Source: an uncultured Bacilli bacterium (GTDB lineage Bacteria; Bacillota_I; Bacilli_A; RF39; UBA660). From it: a DNA stretch of 14,393 nt. The notes beneath the pieces were generated by a model, which ran no database searches, was not told the DNA's origin, and saw only the letters and a list, made by a program, of their open reading frames with translations. The translations under genes and the position numbers were made by a program. Positions 1 to 6,757 of the stretch are shown in pieces (within the stretch, counting starts at the first letter, position 1; every line of letters begins with the position of its first letter). The DNA lies in assembly GCA_934167785.1 (NCBI GenBank), contig CAKPLX010000028.1, forward strand, positions 1 to 14,393. The letters are read 5' to 3'.

Positions 1-326
1 CCTTTTTGGTTGATGTCTTTTTTAGATATGTATCCTTTGTTGACTAGTGAATTTACAGAGACACAGGAGTAGGTAATAGATTGATCATTACTGATTTTAT
101 TCCAAACAACATCATCGGGGAATTCATTAACGTATGTGCTAGCCGTTTTTTTAATATTATTTAAAGCGAGTACAGTGGATTTATCTTCAGAATTGTGAAT
201 GACGTTCATGACATAATTTCCTGTTATTCCAAGGACTAGACAGACAATAAAAATTGTTGCCAATATTTCAATTAAGGTAAAACCTTTTTGTTTTTCGCGA
301 TTTTCTGTTTTTTTCATTATTTTCAT
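1..326 (-). CDS. Prepilin-type surface protein, N-terminal part (runs off the left edge)
   Basis: Partial gene; its start is at 326 and it continues beyond the window. The visible ~108 residues carry a short basic leader and a KGFTLIE motif (a prepilin peptidase site followed by a Glu at position 5 of the mature chain). A hydrophobic helix follows. The product is therefore expected to be cleaved and methylated like a type IV pilin and held in or assembled at the membrane. Apart from three extra N-terminal codons, the translation matches residues 1-105 of the protein encoded at 2210-5416, and all seven base differences in the shared codons are silent. The start at 326 is chosen because AGAGGTG lies 4-5 bases upstream; an internal ATG at 317 corresponds to the start used by the paralog. 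The two ATGs come from a perfect 9-base tandem duplication. The rest of the protein is unseen, so InlB repeats are only inferred from the paralog. Confidence 0.8.
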   Translation of the reverse strand, partial: MKIMKKTENREKQKGFTLIEILATIFIVCLVLGITGNYVMNVIHNSEDKSTVLALNNIKKTASTYVNEFPDDVVWNKISNDQSITYSCVSVNSLVNKGYISKKDINQK

Positions 327-343
327 TATACACCTCTTTTATA

Positions 344-386
344 TTTTACTTATATTTAATATAACATAAGTAAAAGAGTAATTCAA
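344..386 (-). promoter_or_regulatory. Promoter and palindromic operator candidate of the left-edge prepilin gene
   Basis: Reading on the minus strand, TTGAAT (381-386), a 17-base spacer and TATATT (358-363) form a good sigma-A type promoter. A perfect inverted repeat with 10-base arms, TTTTACTTAT and ATAAGTAAAA (344-353 and 366-375), has its 12-base centre over the -10 element. The same promoter and palindrome lie upstream of the second prepilin gene. Binding by a repressor or activator is an inference from position and symmetry. Confidence 0.6.
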
Positions 387-442
387 TGGTGTCAATTGTT
401 TTAACAGAATAAAATCACAAATTAAGAAATTTTGAAGATGAT

Positions 443-667
443 ATGGAAAAATATCATTTTTTTTGGTATGTTTATATAGGTGATAAAGTAAGCCAAAAAG
501 TATCAAAAGAATTAATTGAATTCAAGAAAATATTAGAAGAAAATGAAATAGAAATATATATAAATGATGTAATAGAAGAATTAAATTTAGATTTTTTAAT
601 TGATTATGTTTATGGAAATGAATTTATTCTTGAAGATGGTTATACGCTTTCAAGGAGGATTAGTTAA
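443..667 (+). CDS. Small orphan ORF of unknown function, possibly a gene fragment
   Basis: The 74-residue product is rich in Lys, Glu, Ile and aromatic residues, with no signal peptide or membrane segment, and I recognise no family. The ATG follows only a weak GAAGAT-like ribosome site. Its last codons (from about 644) overlap the transposase remnant: one extra T at 650 separates its frame from that of the remnant. Its 3' end is thus probably created by a junction with IS-derived DNA, and the piece may be the surviving 5' part of a truncated gene. It could also be a badly decayed upstream part of the transposase, but I see none of the DDE-region motifs there. Confidence 0.25.
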   Translation: MEKYHFFWYVYIGDKVSQKVSKELIEFKKILEENEIEIYINDVIEELNLDFLIDYVYGNEFILEDGYTLSRRIS

Positions 668-1146
668 TGAACTAAAACTAAATGGTATTACTACAATTAA
701 AAAAGCAGACAAATATTTACTTGAAGTTTTTGTACATATTTTAACAAAAGATTTGTAATAGACTATAAGAAAATTCGATCAGTATTCGAAGAATTTCCTA
801 GTGAAGAAAAAATCAATTATACTCTTGCTGTTTTAACATTTAGAAAGATTGATAATGGTAATTCCATTAAATGCAAAAACAAATATTATCAACCATATTT
901 AAATAATGAAAAACCGAATGTTTATTTATTCAATCATTTAGTGATGATTTGCTTGTAACAATTGATGAACAAGTAATGGAATTAAAAGAGTTAAATAGAA
1001 ATGAAAATTTTTCTCAAGAATTTGATGAAAAGGAAGCAATTAAGTCTAATCTAAAAAAGTATGTTTCAAGCATGCAACATCCATGGAAAATTAGTGAGTT
1101 TAAAAAGCAACAACGAAGAGGAAAATTACAATATTTATACGTATAA
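651..1146 (+). pseudogene. Decayed ISNCY-family transposase, C-terminal part
   Basis: Three frames in succession give the conserved C-terminal third of an ISNCY-type (integrase-core DDE) transposase. The first (651-755) reads from QGGLVNELKLNGITTI, matching the usual LQGRL..ELK.NGI segment after the last catalytic Glu. The second (749 to about 909) includes VFEEFPSEEKIN and IDNGNSIKCKNKYYQPY. The third (910-1146) contains VTIDEQVMELKEL and ends in HPWKISEFKKQQ, the typical C-terminus. A related fragment at the right edge of the window shows that this copy lost a net 19 bases near 908-915, and there is a separate frame change near 749-756. No intact N-terminal or catalytic part is present, so the element cannot move by itself. 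Family assignment is from recognised motifs. Confidence 0.8.
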
Positions 1147-1312
1147 CCGATAATTAAAAATAAATACCACGAAAATATTGAACCCTATAAAGAATTGTCA
1201 AGATTGCCGATAGGCATTCATTTTAACTTTGACAGAAATAATATAAAATAATGATTATTTTATTAAGTAAATACTTTTGTTTAATGACTAATTACCAAAA
1301 AATTAAAAGTCT
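1147..1312. other. Intergenic stretch downstream of the IS remnant
   Basis: No ORF with a credible start is visible. It holds a 17-base palindrome at 1245-1261 (arms AAAATAAT and ATTATTTT around one G). A TTTGACAGAAAT stretch near 1228-1239 could belong to the old IS end, but no matching terminal inverted repeat or target duplication was found by eye. Confidence 0.35.
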
Positions 1313-1315
1313 AAA

Positions 1316-1337
1316 AAACGAGAGTAAAATCTCGTTT
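1316..1337 (-). terminator. Second intrinsic terminator after the surface-protein unit
   Basis: An 8-base perfect stem, AAACGAGA / TCTCGTTT, has a 6-base loop. On the minus strand it runs into six T residues (plus-strand A run 1313-1318). It lies about 70 bases beyond another hairpin, giving a tandem terminator for transcripts arriving from 2201. It may also stop plus-strand transcripts from the IS side, though the T tract there is poorer. Confidence 0.6.
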
Positions 1338-1404
1338 GCGTTTCAATTCTTTTGAGACATTTTCTAAAGTTATTGACATAATTCTTTTTTTATGATTAAA
1401 AAGT

Positions 1405-1438
1405 AAAACTTCATCTCAATTTTTTGAAATGAAGTTTT
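1405..1438 (-). terminator. Intrinsic terminator of the prepilin/partner operon
   Basis: The stem is AAAACTTCAT / ATGAAGTTTT (1405-1414 with 1429-1438). It is extended inward by TCA/TGA after one mismatch, with a 6-base loop. On the minus strand it is followed by ACTTTTTAAT. It begins 8 bases beyond the stop codon of the 251-residue gene. Confidence 0.8.
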
Positions 1439-1445
1439 AAGTTTA

Positions 1446-2201
1446 TTAATTGGTATTAGTTTGTTTTATTGTAGTATTATGTGTAGTATTAGTTACTTTA
1501 TTGAGATAAGTTATTTCTAGATTTCCATCATATGAAATTGAAAGTTTGTAGTTTGTATCAAAATCTTCTTGTGTATAGTTAGTTGAAGAAAGTTGGTTCC
1601 AGTAAGAAATATTTTCTTGAATAGCTTTGCTTATGTCTTCATCAGTTATTTTGTATAAATCTAAAACTTCTTGTTGTGTTAAAAATTTATCTTCATCAAT
1701 GTTATACACATAGGAATTAAAACTAGGGGAGAGTGCTTTTTTTGTGCAGATATCCGTTCCATATATTTCATAAGATATTCCTATTAAATGATCTGATTCA
1801 TATATAATTTCTGACATAATGTAAATGTTTCTATAATTGAAGATGTTTTTAACATTTAAGCATTCACTTGAATTTAAATTGGATTGGATGGCATCGTTGT
1901 ATTTTTCGTCTACAAGTGAGTTAATTTTTTGAATTTCGTCATTTAATTTTGGATATGATTTATTTAATGTTAAGTGCCTTAATGTGTCATTTTTGTATTT
2001 ACTACATTGATCGTTATTTTTTTGTTTGCAAGGATCAAGGGATATTTTTTCAATTTTGAAAGTAGCTTGATTTTTTTGAGATGAATTATTTGATTCTGTT
2101 GTAGTTGAATTGATGTTGATATAAAGATAAAAAGCAGTAAATAGTATAGTTATTAAGATTAAAATTATTAAAATTATTTTTAAAATTTTCTTTTTTTTCA
2201 T
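1446..2201 (-). CDS. Membrane-anchored extracytoplasmic protein coupled to the prepilin adhesin
   Basis: The 251-residue product starts with a KKKK cluster, then one hydrophobic helix (about residues 6-28), then a long Asn/Ser/Thr-rich soluble domain outside the cell. There is no lipobox. Near the C-terminus the order of a short strand (YVYNIDEDKFLT), an acidic helix and a final beta pair resembles the C-terminal DUF3298-type fold of RsiV/PdaC proteins, but this is a weak inference. The start at 2201 is chosen because AGGAG overlaps the TAG stop of the upstream gene and sits 6 bases before ATG; a start 33 bases further up would overlap that gene. The 8-base gap points to translational coupling and a shared function with the adhesin, for example as an anchor or assembly partner. 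A conserved Cys pair (CKQKNNDQC) may form a disulfide. Confidence 0.75.
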   Translation of the reverse strand: MKKKKILKIILIILILITILFTAFYLYININSTTTESNNSSQKNQATFKIEKISLDPCKQKNNDQCSKYKNDTLRHLTLNKSYPKLNDEIQKINSLVDEKYNDAIQSNLNSSECLNVKNIFNYRNIYIMSEIIYESDHLIGISYEIYGTDICTKKALSPSFNSYVYNIDEDKFLTQQEVLDLYKITDEDISKAIQENISYWNQLSSTNYTQEDFDTNYKLSISYDGNLEITYLNKVTNTTHNTTIKQTNTN

Positions 2202-2209
2202 TTTTTCTC

Positions 2210-5200
2210 CTATCCTTTGCAACTTGATGCACAATCTTGTTTTTTTGCACTTGCAGCGGTTTTTACTAAACAGCCTTTCCAGATAAATACAGTTGCACTA
2301 TCTTTATTTAAAAACTCTTTAACGTTAGGTTTAACATTATTGTCTGACGAAGTTATAACAGTTGTGTAATAGTTAGTATCTTTTACTCCAGTAATTTTAA
2401 ATCCGTTAACATTGTTTGCTCCATCGTATTTATCGCTGTAGTAAGTTCGATCTGTCCAATCAGCTACAGCGTTTAGAGCTGTACTTCCCTCTCTACATAA
2501 GTACCATTTTGCACTCCAGTTGACTTTTAAAGTGATACTTTGATTTCCAGATGCTAAATTTGGACATATATCAGTAGCACTATAACTTTCGTCTTCATCG
2601 AAAGTTGCTTTATCGCCTGTTCTTATCCACTCGTTTTTATTGAGAGGATGATTGTACTCTTTTTTTGTTGCACTATAGTATCCATTACTGGCATTTCTCA
2701 TTCCATTTTTTGAGTCTCCAAGAGTTGTACCATAATCAATTTTTTGCACCGTGTCGTTTGCGTGATTTGTGAAAGTTCCGCCATTTGGATCGTAGGTAAT
2801 AGTGCAAACATTTATGTTCCATTGTGCTGTTAGAGTGAAGTTTCCCCAGTTTTGAGGGACAGCATCTCCAGGATTAAAAATATTTCCTTCATAGGTCCAG
2901 TTTTGGAATGTATAACCTGTTCTAGTTGGTTTTTGAGTACTTATTCTTGCACCAGAATTATAAGTGAATGATTGGGTATTTGGGGCATTGGTTCCTCCAT
3001 TGGCATTATAAGTTATGGAATACGTATTTGCACTTCTTGAAAAACTAGCTGTTATTGTGGTATTACCAGTAATGGTTCCACTTGTCTGTGACCAACTACT
3101 GAATGTTGTAGTATACCCTGTAAGATTTGTCGAAGAAGCGGTTACTTTTTGTCCGTTTGAGAAATTTAGTGTATTTCCAGAAGCACTATAGGTTGTTCCA
3201 TATGGTACTACTAAAGTAGTTGTATCAACTGATCCATAGCTAGAATTGTTGGTGGCAATTGTTACTGTACAATTGCTTTGCCAATGTGCATATACAGTTA
3301 GGTTGTTTGTATATACCCATGCATTGTTTTTCCAGTAAGATGATTGATTGTTTGCGTGTCCAGCAGAATCGTATACCATTTCTCCTCCAGAAGGAGAAGT
3401 ATAATAGCCCATAAATTTATAATTTTCTCTACTAGGTAGTCCCCAAGAGATATCCCAATAATTTGATGAAGTATAAGTAACGGTAACAGAAGTAGTATTT
3501 GTTTTTCCACCGTTAGCATTGAAATTTAATGTGTAATTTGCAAGAGACCAAGTAGGTCCTGTTACAGCATTATTATCATATATTGTTTTTGAGAATTCAG
3601 TTGCAGTATATCCAGCAACTGAATTTGGTACCAATTTTAGAGTACCGCCATAAGGAACTTCTGCCCAATAGTCTTCTACATTTTGCTTTTGTAAGCTTCC
3701 ATTAATATAGACATTATATTTAAATCCTGATTTTCCAGAGTAATATATTGTTCCATTAATCATTGGATTCGTATCAATACTAAATTTGATTTGTTCCCAT
3801 TGTGCATAAAATGTTTTGTTACTTGTGTAGTTCCAAGTATTAATTCCTGTAATTCTTGTTCCACCACTTGCTGCAGTATACCATCCTTTAAAAGTGTATC
3901 CAGTTCGGGTTGGAATGTAATTATCTAAGGAATATTGATCTTGATATATAATTTTTATTGGTGTAGTGTAGTTTCCATTTGTTCCTCCATTTGCATCTAA
4001 TGATAGTTGGTATGTGTTTCTTTGCCAGTTAGCATAAAGCGTGTGATTTTGATAATTGGAAACTGTTGTGTCTTTGTTAACTGAATTTCCGTTTGTTTTG
4101 GCAGTAAACCATCCTAAAAAGGTGTTCCCTGTTTTTCGAGTTTGGCAGAGTGCACCATATTTTTGAAGGTAGGTAACTGTTTTAGTGGTAGGATTACATG
4201 ATGTTCCTCCATTTGTATTGTAAGTTACTGTTACTTGAGGTGCTTTTATTTCACAAGTTAGGTTTATATCTTTAAAGCTACTGTTATTCCATTGATATCC
4301 ATATTTTAATTTAATGGTTACTTGATATTTTCCAACTTCTTTTTGTTGATAGTTATATCTTAAGTAAGAAGAATTATTGTTGACTAGTTCTTGATATTTA
4401 TTGTTATATTGGAGTGTTTTACATTTTGGTGGTGTAACTGTTGTTGTTTTGATTTCTCCAATGGTATAAACAATTGATGTTTGCTCATAATTGGTTTGAT
4501 CATTTGGGGTTAGGGTAATCGTGATATATGTATTTGCCTTTTTGGTCGCTAACTTTTTAATTGTTATTGGTAAAGAATTGTTTTCGTTGATGTTATTTCC
4601 ATTAGTAAGAATTGCTGTAGCGACTTCTGAATTGGAAGTTTTTAAGGAGATTGTTCCAGCAACATTTGATTTTATAGAAAGAAGGGTATCATCTAAAATG
4701 GTTCCAGATTCTCCTAGATTAGATTCTTGATTATTATTGGATATTTTTTCGATTTCTAGTTCAGGGGTTGCTTTTTTAATCGAACAAGTGATAGTTTTTT
4801 CCTCTGTTGTGTCATCTTTCCAAACATATCCTTCTTTTAGTTTAGCTTTTACATAATAGTTTCCAGCGTTTGTTTTTACGTTACCGATAAAGGAGAATGA
4901 ATTATTGGTAGGAGTAGTCGTTAAGGTTTGTTCTTTTTTTAGATAGATTAAATCGTTACAGTATTTTTTTGCTGTTGGAATAGTTACTTTGGTAGTTGTT
5001 TTATTTTGATTACAGATTGAATTGTTATTTTGTTCATCAAACTTTTCGGTAGTAATAGACTGAGTGGCATTTTTAGTTACGACGATATATTCAGAAACTC
5101 CTTTTTGGTTGATGTCTTTTTTAGATATGTATCCTTTGTTGACTAGTGAATTTACAGAGACACAGGAGTAGGTAATGGATTGATCATTACTGATTTTATT

Positions 5201-5416
5201 CCAAACGACATCATCGGGGAATTCATTAACGTATGTGCTAGCCGTTTTTTTAATATTATTTAAAGCTAGTACAGTAGATTTATCTTCAGAATTGTGAATG
5301 ACATTCATGACATAATTTCCTGTTATTCCGAGGACTAGACAGACAATAAAAATTGTTGCCAATATTTCAATTAAGGTAAAACCTTTTTGTTTTTCACGAT
5401 TTTCTGTTTTTTTCAT
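2210..5416 (-). CDS. Large InlB-repeat surface protein with type IV prepilin N-terminus
   Basis: The product has 1068 residues. Residues 1-12 are a basic leader ending in KG. Residues 13-40 form the pilin-type hydrophobic helix, with FTLIE at the cut and Glu17 in the fifth mature position, so a prepilin peptidase should process it. Two related modules, about 145-211 and 331-390, each have a GNYYV/GKYQV..GY.W...TC pattern; an Ig-like stretch lies between them (218-320). InlB B-repeat (Flg_new) units follow at about 395-466, 468-541, 627-712, 798-868 and 871-972, each with a NGG turn and an ending like YANW/YAQW/YAHW. Divergent repeat-like segments lie at 550-625 and 716-793. The end is CASSCKG, with no LPXTG sorting signal or membrane helix. 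The N-terminal helix is thus the only anchor. Likely role: adhesin or pseudopilin-like surface fibre component, by inference. It has its own promoter and is followed directly by a coupled gene. Confidence 0.88.
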   Translation of the reverse strand: MKKTENREKQKGFTLIEILATIFIVCLVLGITGNYVMNVIHNSEDKSTVLALNNIKKTASTYVNEFPDDVVWNKISNDQSITYSCVSVNSLVNKGYISKKDINQKGVSEYIVVTKNATQSITTEKFDEQNNNSICNQNKTTTKVTIPTAKKYCNDLIYLKKEQTLTTTPTNNSFSFIGNVKTNAGNYYVKAKLKEGYVWKDDTTEEKTITCSIKKATPELEIEKISNNNQESNLGESGTILDDTLLSIKSNVAGTISLKTSNSEVATAILTNGNNINENNSLPITIKKLATKKANTYITITLTPNDQTNYEQTSIVYTIGEIKTTTVTPPKCKTLQYNNKYQELVNNNSSYLRYNYQQKEVGKYQVTIKLKYGYQWNNSSFKDINLTCEIKAPQVTVTYNTNGGTSCNPTTKTVTYLQKYGALCQTRKTGNTFLGWFTAKTNGNSVNKDTTVSNYQNHTLYANWQRNTYQLSLDANGGTNGNYTTPIKIIYQDQYSLDNYIPTRTGYTFKGWYTAASGGTRITGINTWNYTSNKTFYAQWEQIKFSIDTNPMINGTIYYSGKSGFKYNVYINGSLQKQNVEDYWAEVPYGGTLKLVPNSVAGYTATEFSKTIYDNNAVTGPTWSLANYTLNFNANGGKTNTTSVTVTYTSSNYWDISWGLPSRENYKFMGYYTSPSGGEMVYDSAGHANNQSSYWKNNAWVYTNNLTVYAHWQSNCTVTIATNNSSYGSVDTTTLVVPYGTTYSASGNTLNFSNGQKVTASSTNLTGYTTTFSSWSQTSGTITGNTTITASFSRSANTYSITYNANGGTNAPNTQSFTYNSGARISTQKPTRTGYTFQNWTYEGNIFNPGDAVPQNWGNFTLTAQWNINVCTITYDPNGGTFTNHANDTVQKIDYGTTLGDSKNGMRNASNGYYSATKKEYNHPLNKNEWIRTGDKATFDEDESYSATDICPNLASGNQSITLKVNWSAKWYLCREGSTALNAVADWTDRTYYSDKYDGANNVNGFKITGVKDTNYYTTVITSSDNNVKPNVKEFLNKDSATVFIWKGCLVKTAASAKKQDCASSCKG

Positions 5417-5434
5417 TATACACCTCTTATTATA

Positions 5435-5477
5435 TTTTACTTATATTTAATATAACATAAGTAAAAGAGTAATTCAA
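5435..5477 (-). promoter_or_regulatory. Promoter and palindromic operator candidate of the InlB-repeat gene
   Basis: On the minus strand: TTGAAT (5472-5477), a 17-base spacer, TATATT (5449-5454). A perfect 10-base-arm inverted repeat (5435-5444 with 5457-5466) spans the -10 element. AGAGGTG follows before the ATG at 5416. The sequence is nearly identical to the promoter of the left-edge paralog and the similarity stops just upstream of the -35 box, which marks the edge of the conserved cassette. Confidence 0.6.
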
Positions 5478-5488
5478 TGATAATTTGG

Positions 5489-5516
5489 TTGTTTGAATTA
5501 TATTTTTTCTTAAAAT
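5489..5516 (+). promoter_or_regulatory. Weak divergent promoter candidate
   Basis: TTGTTT (5489-5494), a 16-base spacer and TAAAAT (5511-5516) read rightward from the back of the prepilin promoter towards the decayed membrane gene. The -10 is good and the -35 poor. Confidence 0.3.
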
Positions 5517-5573
5517 AATGATTTAGATAAAAAGAGTTTTTAATAGGGATCCTTTTTCTTCATATATTTTATT

Positions 5574-5959
5574 ATGAGAATAGAAGAAATTGCTGAACGA
5601 TTAAAAAAATTAAATATTGAAGAGATTATATAGCTTATTTTAATCATCATTATTATTCTTTCTTTTTTGGCTAATAAAATAGAGAGAACTTATTTAATTT
5701 ATCAGGATGAAGAAAGTAAAAGGAAATATTGGTTATTAATGATTTGAAAAAATTAAAACCAAGTGATGATAGTAAGAAGAAAGAACAAGTTTATTTATCT
5801 TTTATTAGTAGTTTATTTATTGTTAGTGCAGGATTTATTTTCTTGCTTATAGTGATGTGGATATTGATACAGAACTTGCTTTTAATTAGTTATAAGAAAG
5901 TTGACAATAAAAATTTTTTTGTGATAAGATTAGTTTGGATAGGAAATGATAAAAGATGA
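5574..5959 (+). pseudogene. Decayed two-helix membrane protein gene
   Basis: From an ATG at 5574 the frame gives an amphipathic start (MRIEEIAERLKKLNIEEII). It meets TAG at 5631 and then continues in the same frame through a hydrophobic helix (LILIIIIILSFLA) and a charged stretch, to a TGA near 5743. A second frame, open from about 5729, carries on with a Lys/Asp-rich linker and another hydrophobic helix (about 5800-5890), ending at 5959 with a 4-base overlap onto the next gene. One nonsense codon and one frameshift would rebuild a single small protein with two membrane helices. No ribosome binding site precedes 5574, and the 3' end contains the promoter of the next gene. I do not recognise the family. 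The alternative is a genuine 76-residue ORF started by TTG at 5729. Confidence 0.4.
5901..5930 (+). promoter_or_regulatory. Promoter of the PncC-like gene
   Basis: A consensus TTGACA (5901-5906), an 18-base spacer and TAAGAT (5925-5930) lie 25 bases before the ATG at 5956. This gives pncC its own start of transcription inside the remains of the upstream membrane gene. Confidence 0.6.
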
Positions 5960-6432
5960 ATGATATTGTAAGAGAATTAATTTCTAGAGAAGAACAAGTT
6001 TCTGTTATGGAGTCATGTACTGGAGGATATATTGCAAATATGATTACTAATGTAGAAGGTTCTAGTGAAGTATTTTCCTTTGGGGCAGTAACTTACTCTA
6101 ATGAATATAAAGTAAAGTTAGGCGTTTCTTCAGAAGTAATTTTAAAATATAGTGTTTATAGTATGGAAACTGCTCATGAAATGAGTTTAGCGATTGCTCA
6201 TTATACTAAAAGTCGTTATGGCATTGGGATTACTGGAAAGTTAAATTGTGTAGATAAAAATAATTTATTTGGTAGTGATCATTTGGTTTATGTTAGTATA
6301 ATTGATGCAAAGAAAAATATTTATGTTGATCAAGAAGTCGTGGTTCCAAAGGTAAAAAGAGAAGAAGCAAAGGATTTTGTATTGAATAGTGTTATTGAAT
6401 TATTTCATCAGATTTTAAAAATGGCAGATTAA
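5956..6432 (+). CDS. pncC: PncC/CinA C-terminal domain amidohydrolase-like protein
   Basis: The product is 158 residues, the usual size of a stand-alone CinA C-terminal domain. This family hydrolyses nicotinamide mononucleotide to nicotinate mononucleotide and ammonia in pyridine nucleotide salvage (cytoplasmic). The catalytic segment ESCTGGYIA is present with its nucleophile Ser20, followed by GAVTYSNEYKVKLG, which retains the family Tyr and Lys (47 and 52). The later motif, usually TGIAGP..G, reads TGKLNC (93-98) and the glycine-rich turn after it is lost, so the substrate pocket may differ or activity may be reduced. It has its own promoter and a hairpin after the stop. Its ATG overlaps the end of the preceding open frame by four bases. 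Family assignment is firm; enzymatic activity is not. Confidence 0.85.
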   Translation: MNDIVRELISREEQVSVMESCTGGYIANMITNVEGSSEVFSFGAVTYSNEYKVKLGVSSEVILKYSVYSMETAHEMSLAIAHYTKSRYGIGITGKLNCVDKNNLFGSDHLVYVSIIDAKKNIYVDQEVVVPKVKREEAKDFVLNSVIELFHQILKMAD

Positions 6433-6457
6433 AAATTGACTTGTCAGTTTATTTTTT
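6433..6457 (+). terminator. Intrinsic terminator of pncC, overlapping the next promoter
   Basis: AAATTGA and TCAGTTT pair (one U-G) around a CTTG loop and are followed by ATTTTTT. The 5' arm contains the TTGACT -35 box of the next gene. Confidence 0.55.
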
Positions 6458-6465
6458 GGTATACT
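6436..6465 (+). promoter_or_regulatory. Promoter of the HMA chaperone / XRE regulator unit
   Basis: TTGACT (6436-6441), an 18-base spacer and TATACT (6460-6465). Transcription would begin near 6472, which argues against the GTG at 6474 as the start of translation. Confidence 0.65.
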
Positions 6466-6497
6466 TTTGATAGGTGGTTAGAAAGGATGTGGAGAGA

Positions 6498-6731
6498 ATG
6501 TTTTTTCATCATCATCGTTTAGTGGTTTTTGTTGAAGGAATGCACTGTAAAGGTTGCGCTGAGAGGATAGAAAATACTTTAACAGAACTTACTGATGTTT
6601 TAAAAGTACGTGTTCATTTAGAAAAAAAAGAGGTTATTGTTATTTATGATAATACGTTAGATGGAGAACTTATTCAAAAGAAAGTAGAAGAACTTGGATA
6701 TACGGTGACAGGGATTAAAAATATTCGTTAG
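6498..6731 (+). CDS. Heavy-metal-associated (HMA) domain protein, CopZ-like
   Basis: The 77-residue single-domain protein has the metal-binding loop GMHCKGC (residues 14-20), in which the two cysteines normally bind Cu(I) or another soft metal. The beta-alpha-beta-beta-alpha-beta order typical of the fold follows, ending in ELGYTVTGI. Such proteins act as cytoplasmic metallochaperones. The family's usual context is a copper ATPase or CsoR/CopY regulator, and none is visible here. The reading frame is open from a GTG at 6474, but that codon sits at the predicted transcription start. The ATG at 6498, after AAGGA and GGAGA stretches, is preferred. A short N-terminal FFHHHR run adds three histidines in front of the domain. 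The gene lies 26 bases before an XRE regulator and is probably cotranscribed with it. Confidence 0.85.
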   Translation: MFFHHHRLVVFVEGMHCKGCAERIENTLTELTDVLKVRVHLEKKEVIVIYDNTLDGELIQKKVEELGYTVTGIKNIR

Positions 6732-6757
6732 TTCTTTTTTGGGGAGTTGGAGGTATT

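Noticed and set aside
3298..3519. Minus-strand ORF of 73 codons
   Set aside because: It lies wholly inside the InlB-repeat gene in another frame, with no ribosome site of its own.
4521..4730. Plus-strand ORF of 69 codons with a hydrophobic start
   Set aside because: Antisense to the InlB-repeat gene; its hydrophobicity comes from the reverse complement of Lys/Asn/Thr codons.
2210..5416. Repeats within the adhesin gene as a CRISPR or DNA repeat array
   Set aside because: The periodicity is at protein level (InlB-type units of uneven length); the DNA copies are divergent and no spacer-repeat pattern exists.
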